A stretch of DNA of 64,000 nt, taken from Phylloscopus collybita (taxonomy: Eukaryota > Chordata > Aves > Passeriformes > Phylloscopidae). The notes beneath the pieces were generated by a model that did no database searches, was not told the DNA's origin, and saw nothing but the letters and a program-made list of their open reading frames with translations. Location of the stretch: assembly GCA_027886175.1 (NCBI GenBank), contig JAJNNQ010000002.1:8924001-8988000 (forward strand), given 5' to 3'. This document shows, in pieces, positions 13,439 to 24,349 of this stretch (the stretch's first letter is position 1; each line of letters begins with the position of its first letter). Made by a program: the position numbers and the translations under genes.

Positions 13439-13761
13439 TGCTAAAGACCAAGGAAAACTTTCAGGCCCAAAAGCACAAACAATGGTGGACTGAAGAGAGA
13501 AAACAAGAAGGATGAGACCTCACAACCTGAAGCTGTAATTGGACAATTAAAACCCAATATGCAAATGAACCAAAACTTATAAAAATGTAAGATCTCATGA
13601 CTGGCCAGCCATTTTGTGACCATTCTTAGTCCACCTTGAGTGTAGACCTGGCCAGGCTCCTGTCCTGCCCAAGGTGGATCCTGGAGGCCTTTCAATAAAT
13701 ATCTACTTTATTCTCCAGCTCTGTCCAGTCTCTGTTTCAGGTCAGCCTTCCTAAGGCATCA
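13439..13761 (+). mobile_element. Solo LTR, passerine ERVL type
   Basis: A plus-strand LTR of about 320 bp with no internal retroviral sequence on either side. It starts near TGCTAAAGACCAAGG and ends CTAAGGCATCA, the ending usual for songbird ERVL LTRs. The U3 part carries a CCAAT-like region and the octamer ATGCAAAT (13559-13566), followed by a TATA box TATAAAAA (13578-13585). The polyadenylation signal AATAAA (13694-13699) sits in GGCCTTTCAATAAATATC, about 110 bp downstream of the TATA box, as expected for an R region. I could not see a clear target-site duplication, so the 5' edge may be off by some bases. Solo LTRs arise by recombination between the two LTRs of a provirus. Confidence 0.82.
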
Positions 13762-15284
13762 ATTCCACTCCCTTGTTCACCACCTTCCTGCAAGCTTTTT
13801 AACATTTCCGGTCTGTTTAGAACTGTCCCCTTCATATGTATTTCCAAAAAATCCTGCAGAAATGTCAGGAATGAGGAACACTAAGTCAAAGCAGATCTTG
13901 CCCTCCCTCATTACCTCTGTAACACTACCATGTCTCCTCTTACACCTCACATAGTCCAAACATAAAGAAACCATTCTTAATACATATTTTAGAGGAAATG
14001 TCCTCTTAGGAAGGAAGTCACTTGACCAGGTAGGTGAAGGGACTCTTCACACTTCTTTTCCTGTGCTACTCTAGCACCTGCACCCCTTTTGCCCTGCATC
14101 AGCTTTGGCAGAGCACAGATAGTGACAGGGCTTACACAACAGTAGGAAAATCCATAAAAACACAGCTATTAAAAAGCACATGTTATTACTAAAGGCATTA
14201 GAGTGAATATAAAAGAAAAGGAGCGTATGTGTAATTAAAAGGCTGCCCCTCATTCATGAGGTTTGAAAGCAAGAAAAAGCACCTTCCTCAAGGCTAGGAA
14301 ACATGTTTTATGGAAGGTAATTGTGGAGAGAAGCACCACGTGCTCCTCGCTGAAAGCTGGTAGTGTTAACTGGGGGTAGGTCCAGGGGCTGTGACGATGC
14401 TTCACAGCCAAAGCAAACACTTGCAGGCTGAGGATTTCTGATGTGGCCTGTGCACAGGTTGTGCTTATGGAGTCTTCTGGCCTATTTTCCCCCCAAAGTC
14501 AATCCCACTTCAAGCCCTTTGCGTATTTGAAGAACTACAGGCTTATTATACATCACACATTGCTTTCACCACCCAATTTCCAACCAAACTTGAAAATAAA
14601 AATAAATTTTCACGTAGCACCACATATGACTGGTACACTGGTATTTAAAATTGGAGCCTCTCATGTTTTTAAGCAGTTTTAAAAGCAGCAAACTTGCACA
14701 GGAAACTCTTTAAATATAGTATAGGTGTCACTGAAGAACCCTTTATGTTTATCCTTGTGCTTCAAATTCACACCAAGCAGCGCTCCATGGCAGCCACTTT
14801 TGTTTTGGTCCAATTTGGCAAGGCTCTGGTGTTACTCAATCTAGTGTAAATTCTAGAGCTGGTCAGAGAGTGTTCTGCCAGCTGGGGAAAGCAAAAACAA
14901 ACCCCTGTATTTTCAGTTAAAACCACAAAGACTAAGAAATGTTTATTCACAAGGGAGAGAAAAAAAAAAAAAAAAAAAAGAAATCCCCGCTTTTTAAAAA
15001 TCTTATACAGCTTGACATTTCAGCAGGGCTGTGTTCTGCCCCGCACCAGGGTGTGAGGCTGTCACATTTCCCCATGTGGAGACAAGCCCAGTTGGTTCCC
15101 AGTCATCACAGTGCTGCTCCATGGAAGTACGAGGTATGCAGTGACTGCCTCTGGCAACTCCAAAGGACAGACCTTCACATTTAAAAGCCATCAGGCTGCA
15201 TTCCCTAAGATTTGATAGGCAGGGAAGCCTGCAAAGGAGCTCAGCTGGAGATTTGCTCTTCTTCCCTTAAACTGGTGTGAATAC
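13762..15284. other. Unassigned noncoding sequence
   Basis: No gene recognised. It contains a 20-base A tract at 14960-14979 and a CACGTG motif near 14.34 kb. Short open frames show no recognisable products. Confidence 0.5.
14960..14979 (+). repeat. Poly(A) tract, 20 A
   Basis: Uninterrupted mononucleotide run with no upstream polyadenylation signal or retrocopy. Confidence 0.9.
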
Positions 15285-15316
15285 ACCCCAATGGGGGTCT
15301 AACCCTCCAATGAGGG
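15285..15316. other. Two adjacent short hairpins
   Basis: CCCC-AAT-GGGG (15286-15296) is followed 6 bp later by CCCTC-CAAT-GAGGG (15303-15316). Both have AAT-containing loops and perfect arms. The function is unknown and they may be chance structures. Confidence 0.35.
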
Positions 15317-15479
15317 AACATCTACCTGGCCACTGGAGCTCTCCTCTGGGATGATGGTGGGAGGCTCTGGAGTGGGTTCCAGAGAAGGCAGACACAGGGG
15401 AGGCATCTCCCCTGCTGCTCAAGCACAGCACTCCAACCTCTCCACCACCAGCCTTCATTCAAAGCTTAACACTCACTTT

Positions 15480-15950
15480 TAAACGCTTTCTTTCTCCCCT
15501 AGCACACATAATTTTGAAAAGTGCAAAGCCATTTGCAAAGGGTTTTTCATATTTCTCTTTTCGTTGTTGCAATTTAACAGGAGGGTGGGGCAGCAGGGTT
15601 GCCTGCAGGTGGGAGGGGAGGAGGAGCAGCAAACACTTTGCCTTTTGCAAGCATTCCCTGATTTTGTCTACCCCACGCTGGGACGTCAAGGCCGGTGATA
15701 TATATGCAGCTGGACAGGTTTCTCCAGGGGCTCGGAGCTGCACGCAGCGTTCAGCAGCCTGTGAGAGGAAATCAATGAGAGCTCTCCCCGGCCCTGCCGC
15801 ATTTCCCTCCATGGCCTCTGTACTTATGCAAAGAGTGCAGTCCTTTGTGCCATCACCCCCCGTGAAAGCCATTACAGCAGCTGAACAGTGGAAGGTGACA
15901 TCGATAACTAAAGCTACAGAAATAGCTTCCACAGCTCGGTGAAAGAAATA
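15480..15950. promoter_or_regulatory. GC- and CpG-richer block, possible conserved noncoding element
   Basis: About 13 CpGs in 470 bp, more than in the surrounding DNA. Both strands carry open frames over 140 codons across it (plus 15514-15942, minus 15459-15932), which a GC-rich composition explains. Neither protein is recognisable. CpG retention can mean unmethylated regulatory DNA, an exon or simply local GC content. There is no TATA-initiator arrangement or matching first exon that I can point to. Confidence 0.25.
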
Positions 15951-17212
15951 CAGGCAAGCAAAATACTACAGCTAAGCCCCATTTCATCACTGTTGGTGCA
16001 GAATGGTGCCTGGGCTCTTCTGCATTAAACAATGGATGCATTGATATATTTTCATGTTGCTAAATTATCAGATATGCCTGCCTGAAATACATAACACCCT
16101 TTGTAGTGGCAGAAACCCAGCGGTCATCAGACAGGTCTCCCTGTCACGCTGTAGCCTTTAGATAGGGGACTCTGAAATGCCAAAACCCATCCCTCTTATT
16201 CTTTCCATTGCTATTTCCTGTAGAGTGGCTTTATCTGCTGGGACAGCATGGTATTTTTTCCTGAAGAAGCTAATATTGTTTACTCTGTCTCCTTTTGAAA
16301 ACAGTTTCTTTCCATTATGCTTTTTCTATTGATATTACTCTCCTATTATAGACATCACATGGTCAATAATAGTATTTTTCTTAGCACTTTTTTTTTTTTT
16401 TTGCAAATGTCTATGTAATGTAGGTTTTCCAAATTCATTTAACCCTTTTCTATTTTTCAGTAAGTTCTGACATTGGTCCCTCTACATACTCCGTGTAACA
16501 CAGCTGCTGCAAAATGGCATGATATGAGCAAGAACTTGTTTAAATATATACTCCTGTTATATTTTTCTTTGCCTATTTGTAATTAGAAAGCAAGAAGAGT
16601 CAGGAGCCACCATGGCTGGGATGATCTGAAGGGACTAGAGCCAGCTGGCTACGAGGCAGTCACAGATGCAGGCACAGGACAAGCAGCGGGAACATCCCAG
16701 GCCCTTTTTTATGCAGGACATAAAAAAGTAAGGTGCTTCTTTCTCCTTCTCAAAGTGCTAAACTAATTGAGAGGAATAGAACAAAGTATAAGGAGGAGAT
16801 GGCTTGGGCTTCAGCCCCACTGCTGATGGGATGGCCTGGAAAGCAGTGGATGAAGCCCAGGAAAAAACCTCCCGCTTGGGTCAGTGGCCCTGGAAACCCA
16901 GTGGGGGAACCAGGATGCTCACAAAGGCTGAAATTTGGCAAAGCAGGCTCAGCCTCATCAATGGACTGATTCTGTACTCTCCAAAGAGATGATACACATG
17001 CCTGCAGAGGGAAAAAACCCATGCCCCAGCAGCAGCCAGTGCCTGGCCAATCCTGCATTTTATCTGCTGGACCTCTTTAGTCCAACCTAACCATGTTATT
17101 GTAGATTTGCACATTTAAAGACAGTCATCTGCTGATATGTAACAATTACAGTTCAACTATTTCTTAAGTCTGACAAAAAAAAAAGGTAAAATATAAGCTT
17201 CTCTTAGTGCTC
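15951..17212. other. Unassigned noncoding sequence
   Basis: Contains a T tract at about 16388-16402. Overlapping open frames on both strands at 16.7-17.1 kb have no recognisable product. No named repeat. Confidence 0.5.
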
Positions 17213-17237
17213 AAAAAAAAAAAAAACAAAAAAAAAA

Positions 17238-17273
<36 letters not shown>
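17213..17273 (+). repeat. Long interrupted poly(A) tract
   Basis: About 61 bases of A broken only by two C residues (17227 and 17238), with the last 35 bases pure A. No upstream AATAAA close to it. Probably an unstable mononucleotide microsatellite; the exact length may be affected by sequencing error. Confidence 0.92.
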
Positions 17274-17276
<3 letters not shown>

Positions 17277-20200
17277 CAGCAAAAAGAGTAACCCAGCAAT
17301 AAATATCCAATGACCCAAGAGGATGAGGATAAAGAAGTTATCAGTTGGGAGATGAAAGCATTAAGCGGTGAAAACAAATTCTAAACTTACTTTCTAAACT
17401 TCATTACTGTGGACATACAGACAAAAGCCAGATGTTGGTACAATAAACACCACAATCTCTGGAATTAGGAGCACAAAGTTTTAAATCAAAATGCTAATGT
17501 TTCACTTCACCATGTAGGTGTTTAGCCTTCTAGGCTTCACCCTACTTTCATTTTGTCTTTGAAAGGACAGACATGCTAAAGCAGAAGGCTTTTCTGCATG
17601 GACAACTTCAAAACATACTTGTTCAATGGTCCCGTTATGCAAAACTTTGGAAAACTCCTTTCCTTGCCAGCAGATGCTGGTAGCAGCCAAAGGGATTTAA
17701 CCTCTCCACTGCCACACATGTGATCTGCCCATTTCCAGACATCAAGGGACTGACTGCTCCCAGCCACCCTGCACCACTCCTCACTCACAAAACCTTGCAT
17801 ACAGTGAAGCAATGAAATCAATGCACTTTGACTTACCCTTGGGGTTATTCCAGAAAAACAAAATTTAAAATGTGTCTCAAACTCTTTATAGATCTGGTAT
17901 CAAAGTCATTCACAGCCCATTATGGCATCACATATTTTAAGACCTGAATCAAGCTATTTTATGCACGTCCAAAGACTTCATTCCCACCTCAGAGAGCTTT
18001 GAGCTTCCCTGGTACCCACTCAGGCTCCTGCAAGCAGCTGCTGCCTCAAAGCCCTGTGCTGGGCACTTCACAGCCCAGTGGGTTTCCACTGTGGGTTTCA
18101 CAGCTGAGTGCTCAGTTCAGGGGCAGCAGCCACCCCAGCCCTGCTGCCACTGCCATGCTCTGGCTGAGGAAACCAGCAGGTACTTTGAAAATATAAATTA
18201 TCATTTTGATTCAACCCAAATGCTGCTTTGCAACATCACTGCCTTGAACAATATGTCCAAGTGTGCCACTTTGTTTTTCTCTCTTACATTATTTATCCTG
18301 TAAGGAATTCTACTGTGGGACACGCAGAAAGCTGCAGTCAAATACCAAGCACAATCAAATAACTGCATTTCTCAGGAGGAAGGCATCAGAGATGCAATTC
18401 TAACAAGACCTGGTCATTTTTTTAAATTCTGGGTTTTTTCAATCAAGATAATCTGGTACAATATTTAAGTAGAAAATTAAAATAAATAAATTTGGATTAA
18501 GATGAAATGGCTCTTGTTTTCTTTACACACATTTCATTTAATGGTTTCACAGTTTGCAATCAGAGACTAAAGTTGGGTTTTATATGGTTAGGGCCCCAAA
18601 CAATGATGCATTGTCTGGACAGCAGAAAGACTTGAAGGCAATTCTGTTGCCTATCACTTTTTATTTAATGCAGTACAACAGCAGGGCCAAAGAGAAGATA
18701 TTTGCCCACTGGTAGTAAATGGTTGAACTGTAATATTGGTTTGTCTGGATGAGCCTCTCTTTGCAAGCTCTTGGTGCAATCCATTGTGGGCAATTACAGC
18801 TTTGGTATCTGGCAGAATGAGAAATATCTGTGTTGGAAATGAAAAGCAGCCAACAGGGAAGAAGAAAAAGATGTAGTGCTCTAGAAAACTATCAGGGGCA
18901 TTTAAACAGCCATCTAACAAAAAAATGGGAAAATCTTTGTAAGCCAACAGTTATGGCAACTCCTTTCAAGTGTTCCTTTCAGTCCTTTACAATATCAAAT
19001 ATTAGGTGACACGGTACCACAAAAACTAAAATTTCACCAAAATAAATACTTGGGAAAGAAGCAGGTAGTTACATTAAATGTGAGTGAACCAAGCAGGTTC
19101 TTTTATGGAACTAAGGAAGGTAAAGATTGCCTGTAAACATGAAAGCAACACAGATCAGCAGTAAGCAATGCCATGTTATCTATCATTTCATGGTTATGTG
19201 GACCATAAGATTATAAATGTCTGGTGAGATGTCAATGAAAAGGGAAAAGCAGAGCTCCATTGATGGGAGAAGCTGGGGGAGGTGCTCTGGGCGGTTTAGA
19301 AATGAAGATGTGGAGTTTTTTAATTTGATCCTGACATTGGATTCATGACACTTCATTTTAGCCATATATATGCTTGACATTTGTTCTGCACTAATGATTG
19401 ATGCTTCCTCTAGAATCAGCAATAAGAGACAGGCACTTTCAGCTGGTGATTCACTGGATCCTAAAATAGGTTTATAAAACAGGAATCTCCAAGGATGATT
19501 CCATCCACATCCACCAACTAGGACTGAACTTAGCAGCTGAAGTTAAATGAAATAAATTCTGTTTGAATTTACCAGTCGCAGCACAGGAATATCTGCCAAC
19601 CACAGGAAAAGAAATAAAGCTGAGGAAAGGAGTTATAGTGAAAAAGCCACATTTATGGGCATGCTTCATCTTCTAATAATTAGGATTTTTGGATTCATGC
19701 AACTAGACTCCATGCAGAAAAACCACGTGATTTCCTTCTGCAAAATTGTCTATATGTATAGTTTTCTTCCTCAAAATGTAAGCAGTTCCTGAAGGCATCA
19801 TATTAGGCACCACTCCTTCTTCCCAAGTTCAGTTTTATCTGGCAAGTGTGTATTGTGCTTCTCTACTGGCAGTATATCCTCACTTCCTTGGGAAACCTTG
19901 AAAAAAATCCCTCTCATGCACTCACTCTTCCTAAGGGAACCCATTGCATAAATGTAAAGATGTCTGCTTAAGTCCACCAGTGCGACTTCTGACAAATTAC
20001 ACTGGCAGAATTAACAAATCTAAAGAAATTACAAAAATACTAAACTTTATTACTAAAATAATATCCAAGTACTTTAACTTTTTAATCACAGTCTTTTTGT
20101 AAAAGGTCACAGGAAAGACAAAAAATAAGTAACACAATCAGATCACTCATAGTGCAGCATCTATTTTAAATTTCTAGAGCTACAGAATTATCAAGAAAGC

Positions 20201-21839
20201 CATAAAGCTTGTAGGAATGCATAACTTACTTTTATGCAACTAAAATGAAAGTACTGAAAAATGTAACAATCTGTGTAATTTCAGGAAGCTGCTTCTCTAC
20301 AGATGTCTGTGCAAAAGTCATGCATACGTGCAAAGCACACAAAACTCTTCGTTTTTCTTTCTTTGTGTAACTTTACATCAGACAGATTTTTTTTTGCTTT
20401 GTGCATTTTTTCTTATAAAACAACAGCTTTACATAGAACAGTGTATCTTCTGAAATGTAAGAGGCTGAAGAATTAACAGATTAAGCAAAATAAAAGGAAG
20501 TATTAAGACAGAAGAAACAATCAACAACAATATTGTGAAGTGAGAGATTGTTCCAGCCAATACTAGCAATGGTAAACATCCACCATCAATAAAAGAACTC
20601 CTGGGACCTGCACTAATGGAAAATTAATGGGCCTTGCACAAACCTCTCATCTGCAAGGATCTTCATTCCACAAACAAGACACATCATGCAAACTCAAAGT
20701 TCTCATTGTATAATCAGTGGCAGAGAAGATCTTCATGGATTTTTATTTTTAAATATATGTAAAATGTTTTACAGAATACACTGTAGGCATATTTCTTCAA
20801 AATGCCATCAACCAGGGCTGAAAATTCACCATCTTAAAAATGAAAGCCAGGTATACATAAGAAAAGAAAAACATTTTCCAATAAAAATATTACAGACTGT
20901 AAAATATGAATATAAACTGGGAGCCAGTTACGCCCTTGTGAGGAAACACTGAATCCTGCAGAAGGCAGCATCCATCCCCCTGAGCCCCCCAGGAGCACCC
21001 CCAGCCAGAGCAGCCTGGCATGGGGACCAAGTTAAACGTGCCCAGCAGCATTCTTCGAATGCAATGAGATGTGGCCAGATGGCTTGAAGGCATGTCTAGA
21101 ATGCAGCAATTCTGCTGGAACCAGAAAATGCCCTCTTCTGAGTGGTACATAGTGATCTCAACTGATCCAGAGAGAAGCAGGGCTGCTGGAGTATAAAAAA
21201 GAGCATTTCCCAGCAGTTATTATCCTGTAGTACCATGTATTTTTTTCCACACTTTGGAAAGTACTCCCTATTCAGGGAAGCAGTATGGCAGCTGCTATTA
21301 AAATTTGACCCCTGTGATATTAAGATAATAGTTTTTGACATAGCCATACTAAATGTCATTCCTCATTCTTCCATGTCACTACCAGTAAATCAATACCAGA
21401 AACTAATTCATTGCTGGCAGAAAAGTCCTCCTGTCTTTTGACTGACATAAATTAACGAGCTAAATAACATGAAATTATCTGAAGTCAACTGCTATTTGCA
21501 TTAGTCCTACAGAGGTCACAAAGCAGACGGAATGCATACCTGGCAAAGTCCCATACCAATGGCAAAGTTTAGTTTACATGTAAAATATAAAGCAGGCTAT
21601 TTTTATTACCAGGAGTTTTACATTCCTCCTCTGCTTCAACAGGCTGGTTCTGCTCTGGCCTCACCAGGGCTATACTGACACTGCTGCAGTCAACAGCGTG
21701 ATGTGTGAAAAAAAGAAACCATAAAATGGATAGCTAAGGGCTAAAGCTTGGGGGGGAGAAAAACAACAACAAGGAAAAAAAAAAAAACAGCCAGAAAACC
21801 CCAGTAATGTTGCAAAGGATTGGCAGCATTCAGCTGAAT
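17274..21839. other. Unassigned noncoding sequence
   Basis: AT-rich with many short open frames on both strands (at most 97 codons). No gene, LTR or CR1 signature found across 4.5 kb. Confidence 0.5.
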
Positions 21840-22260
21840 TAGAGCTGCAGCTCCCAGCTTGCAGCGTGGCTGTCCATAAATAGCAGAGCAGCCACGCCAG
21901 GCAGCCACTGGAGGCTTTCTCACAGTCACTGTGCACTGCCCAAGCTGCAAAAAATCAAACCCTTTTCCCACAGCTTTGCTGACCACCAAGGACTTTCCAG
22001 CCAATTGTCAAGCACAATCCTTCCCAGTGGGATAATAAACACTATAACCCCGCCCTGCCCCACCAGAGCCTTAAATGTCCATTTTTATATAAATTAGAGG
22101 AGCTGTTTTGCATCAGGTGACTGCCTGATTTGTTTGGAGGAGTGTATGACAGTCTCGAGGCTAGGAAAGGAGCCTTCACGCCCACTGCCTGTCCCTAATT
22201 AAGGAGAAATAAGTGCTCCTGTCAGGCCTGCCCCAGCCACACAAAGAACTCCCGTATGAC
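21840..22260. promoter_or_regulatory. Possible regulatory block with homeodomain and E-box motifs
   Basis: Contains CCATAAATAG (a CArG/MEF2-like core, about 21874), an E-box CAGGTG near 22116 and a TAATTA core within CCCTAATTAAGG near 22193. TAATTA is the Q50 homeodomain recognition core. The overlapping minus-strand open frames have no recognisable product. The motif evidence is weak and unsupported by any other data here. Confidence 0.18.
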
Positions 22261-23086
22261 GTAGAAGACAGCATGCATAGATGAAAGGGAAATTTAAAAG
22301 GCAGCACAGTCCTGGTTTTCTTACTAGCACCATCAAAAAGGAAGGAAGGAAGAAAGAGCATCAAGGAGCAGTGGCATTTAGAGGCAGAGATCCTCAAAAC
22401 AATGGTTTCCTAATGAAAGACCTGCAGGTCCAAAAACTTCTTAGTTCCCTGAAAATGTTTTGGTTTAGTACATGACATTACATTACCCCACCAAACATCT
22501 CTCAACCTTTCTTTTTTTTTTTTCCCTATATGAGTTAAAAGCAGCTGATAGAAAATTCAACAATTTTCTTTTTTTAAAAAAATATAAAAAACCACTAAAC
22601 TTCATTTTGAAGGATTCTGGCATACTAATGCATTTTAAAACAGAAATGTTGTAACTAGAAATGGAACTCATGCCTTAACATCAGCATGGAAGCATTCCAA
22701 CATAAAATAAAAGAAGCTACCACCTTGATGTAGCAAGCACTTGCTTCTGCATTATCCAATTACCCTTTTGTCTTCGCACAAATTCTTTTGTATCATGAAG
22801 AACAGCTTGTTGTATCTACCTACCTCAGCTGACCAAACCTGGATGTCCTTGGTGATTACACAGCCTTTGTTAAAATATATATAATCACGGTGAGATACCT
22901 TTGCAAAACACCTCAGAATTCAATGCAGAGAAGAGATTTGTATACTTTCACAGATTAATACATTTTTTATAGCTGTTCACTGACACTTTATTTCCATGTG
23001 CTTGCTGTTGCCCTTGCAAGAGCGCACCCTGAGGAGCACCAACATCTGCTCCCTCCTAAATAAAGTTTCCCAGCTTCCTTCAAAAG
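22261..23086. other. Unassigned noncoding sequence
   Basis: AT-rich, with short T and A runs. No gene or named repeat. Confidence 0.5.
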
Positions 23087-23117
23087 TTGTTCAGCAAGTG
23101 CTCAGTTTAAGATCCAA
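23087..23117 (+). repeat. 31 bp direct repeat, copy 1
   Basis: Starts TTGTTCAGCAAGTGCTCAGT and ends GATCCAA. It is identical over 31 bp to 24101-24131. The flanks differ immediately on both sides (AAAG before and AGG after, against AAAC and GTA). An AATAAA-like motif lies about 25 bp upstream. Confidence 0.95.
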
Positions 23118-24100
23118 AGGTTGCATGCCTGGACCTGTTTTTGCTTAAAATAAGTCAGTTTTGAGCTGTTCCCTTAAAAGAGAACTGGGAAGTTAAAGGA
23201 GTTTTTCTCCACTTGAGGCCCAGACAAATCCATATATATATAAATCTGGAGGCTCCTCATAAGGACCATGTCTGCAGCAAAAGGGGTGAAGGATTTGCAC
23301 TGCACACAAACCTACAGAAATTATGCAGTTTTTCAGCAGCTTTATATGAACTGGACAAAAAGTAGAAAAGAGGGAAAAAAACAAATGCAATCATGATTCT
23401 GTGCTAGGAAGGGCAGAAGCAGGAGAGAATGGACCCTGAAATGACACCCAGCACCACACAGTGATGGAATGGAAGCTGAGGGAAAGAGGCTGTCCCCTGG
23501 GGTGAACATGAAGAAGGATTTAAAAAATCATTCCATCTTATATGTTTAAGTTGGAAAGCATCAGCTCTCACTCATAGTGCTGGTCCCATGCACCATCACC
23601 TCCAAAACCCTCCCCAGACAACTCTCTATCCAGAGCAAGGTTTTTTCTGTGGTGCAAATTAAAAACTGAGCCTGAAGCACTGCCTGCAAGCTCTAAATAC
23701 AGGAAACACAACTATATTGGTTGTGGCTTTCTTACCAGCAAAACCATCCTGCAGATATTCAAAGGGGTAACCATGTGTAAGGCAAACCTTAAAAAAGATA
23801 CAGTTAATTTTAGCTCAAGAGAGTCAACTTCCAACCCCAAGCAATCACGCAGTGCTCCCACAGCCCTTTCCCTCATGGTTTTCACTTTTTTTTTTCCCCA
23901 GTTCCCTCTGCATGAAAGTAGCCTTAATCCCCCATGCTTCCTGAATGCCCCATTAAATACAAGTTATTCTACAAGCTTTACACATCACATAGCTTAAAAT
24001 GTCCTTAAACTCAAGGGAGTTTACTGCAGGGTGCTCAGACCTGGGTTTTCAGTGGTGATGTTGAGTAGGTAGTGCTAAGCAGGGCTGTGTATTAATAAAC
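23118..24100. other. Roughly 1 kb between the two 31 bp repeats
   Basis: This 983 bp spacer has no recognised gene or transposon. A 16-base string (AAAGATACAGTTAATT, near 23796-23811) preceded by GCAAACCTT also occurs, with an 8 bp gap, in the probable LTR at 29573-30011. It could therefore hold a short degenerate piece of that LTR family. Confidence 0.35.
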
Positions 24101-24131
24101 TTGTTCAGCAAGTGCTCAGTTTAAGATCCAA
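24101..24131 (+). repeat. 31 bp direct repeat, copy 2
   Basis: Exact copy of 23087-23117 in the same orientation, offset by 1,014 bp. It is preceded directly by TTAATAAAC. A 31 bp perfect match this close together is far beyond chance and points to a recent duplication or insertion event. Confidence 0.95.
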
Positions 24132-24239
24132 GTAGAAGACGCATCATTTATTACTCCAAATGAAATCACTGACGGAACTTAAAAATATCTGCAAGACTTC
24201 ACCAACAGAAAGCAAAATATAGACTGTTATTTGCCCTTC

Positions 24240-24345
24240 ACGCTAAATTAATAATCTACACAATTAAATGCTTGCAATTAACAGCCATTTATTATTTTTG
24301 CACCGTATTTCCGTAATTGCTAATGTAGTATAAAAATCATGAAAA
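24240..24345. promoter_or_regulatory. AT-rich cluster of homeodomain-type cores
   Basis: Several TAAT/ATTA cores (for example TTAATAAT, CAATTAAATG, CAATTAAC, GTAATTGC) lie within about 100 bp, with two retained CpGs (ACCGTATTTCCGTAATTG). This is an arrangement often seen in conserved noncoding elements. AT-rich DNA gives many such cores by chance. Confidence 0.2.
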
Positions 24346-24349
24346 CTGT

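Noticed and set aside
15459..15942. Overlapping long open frames on both strands (157 and 142 codons)
   Set aside because: Both strands are open because the block is GC-richer. Neither protein is recognisable, and no initiation or splice context favours one.
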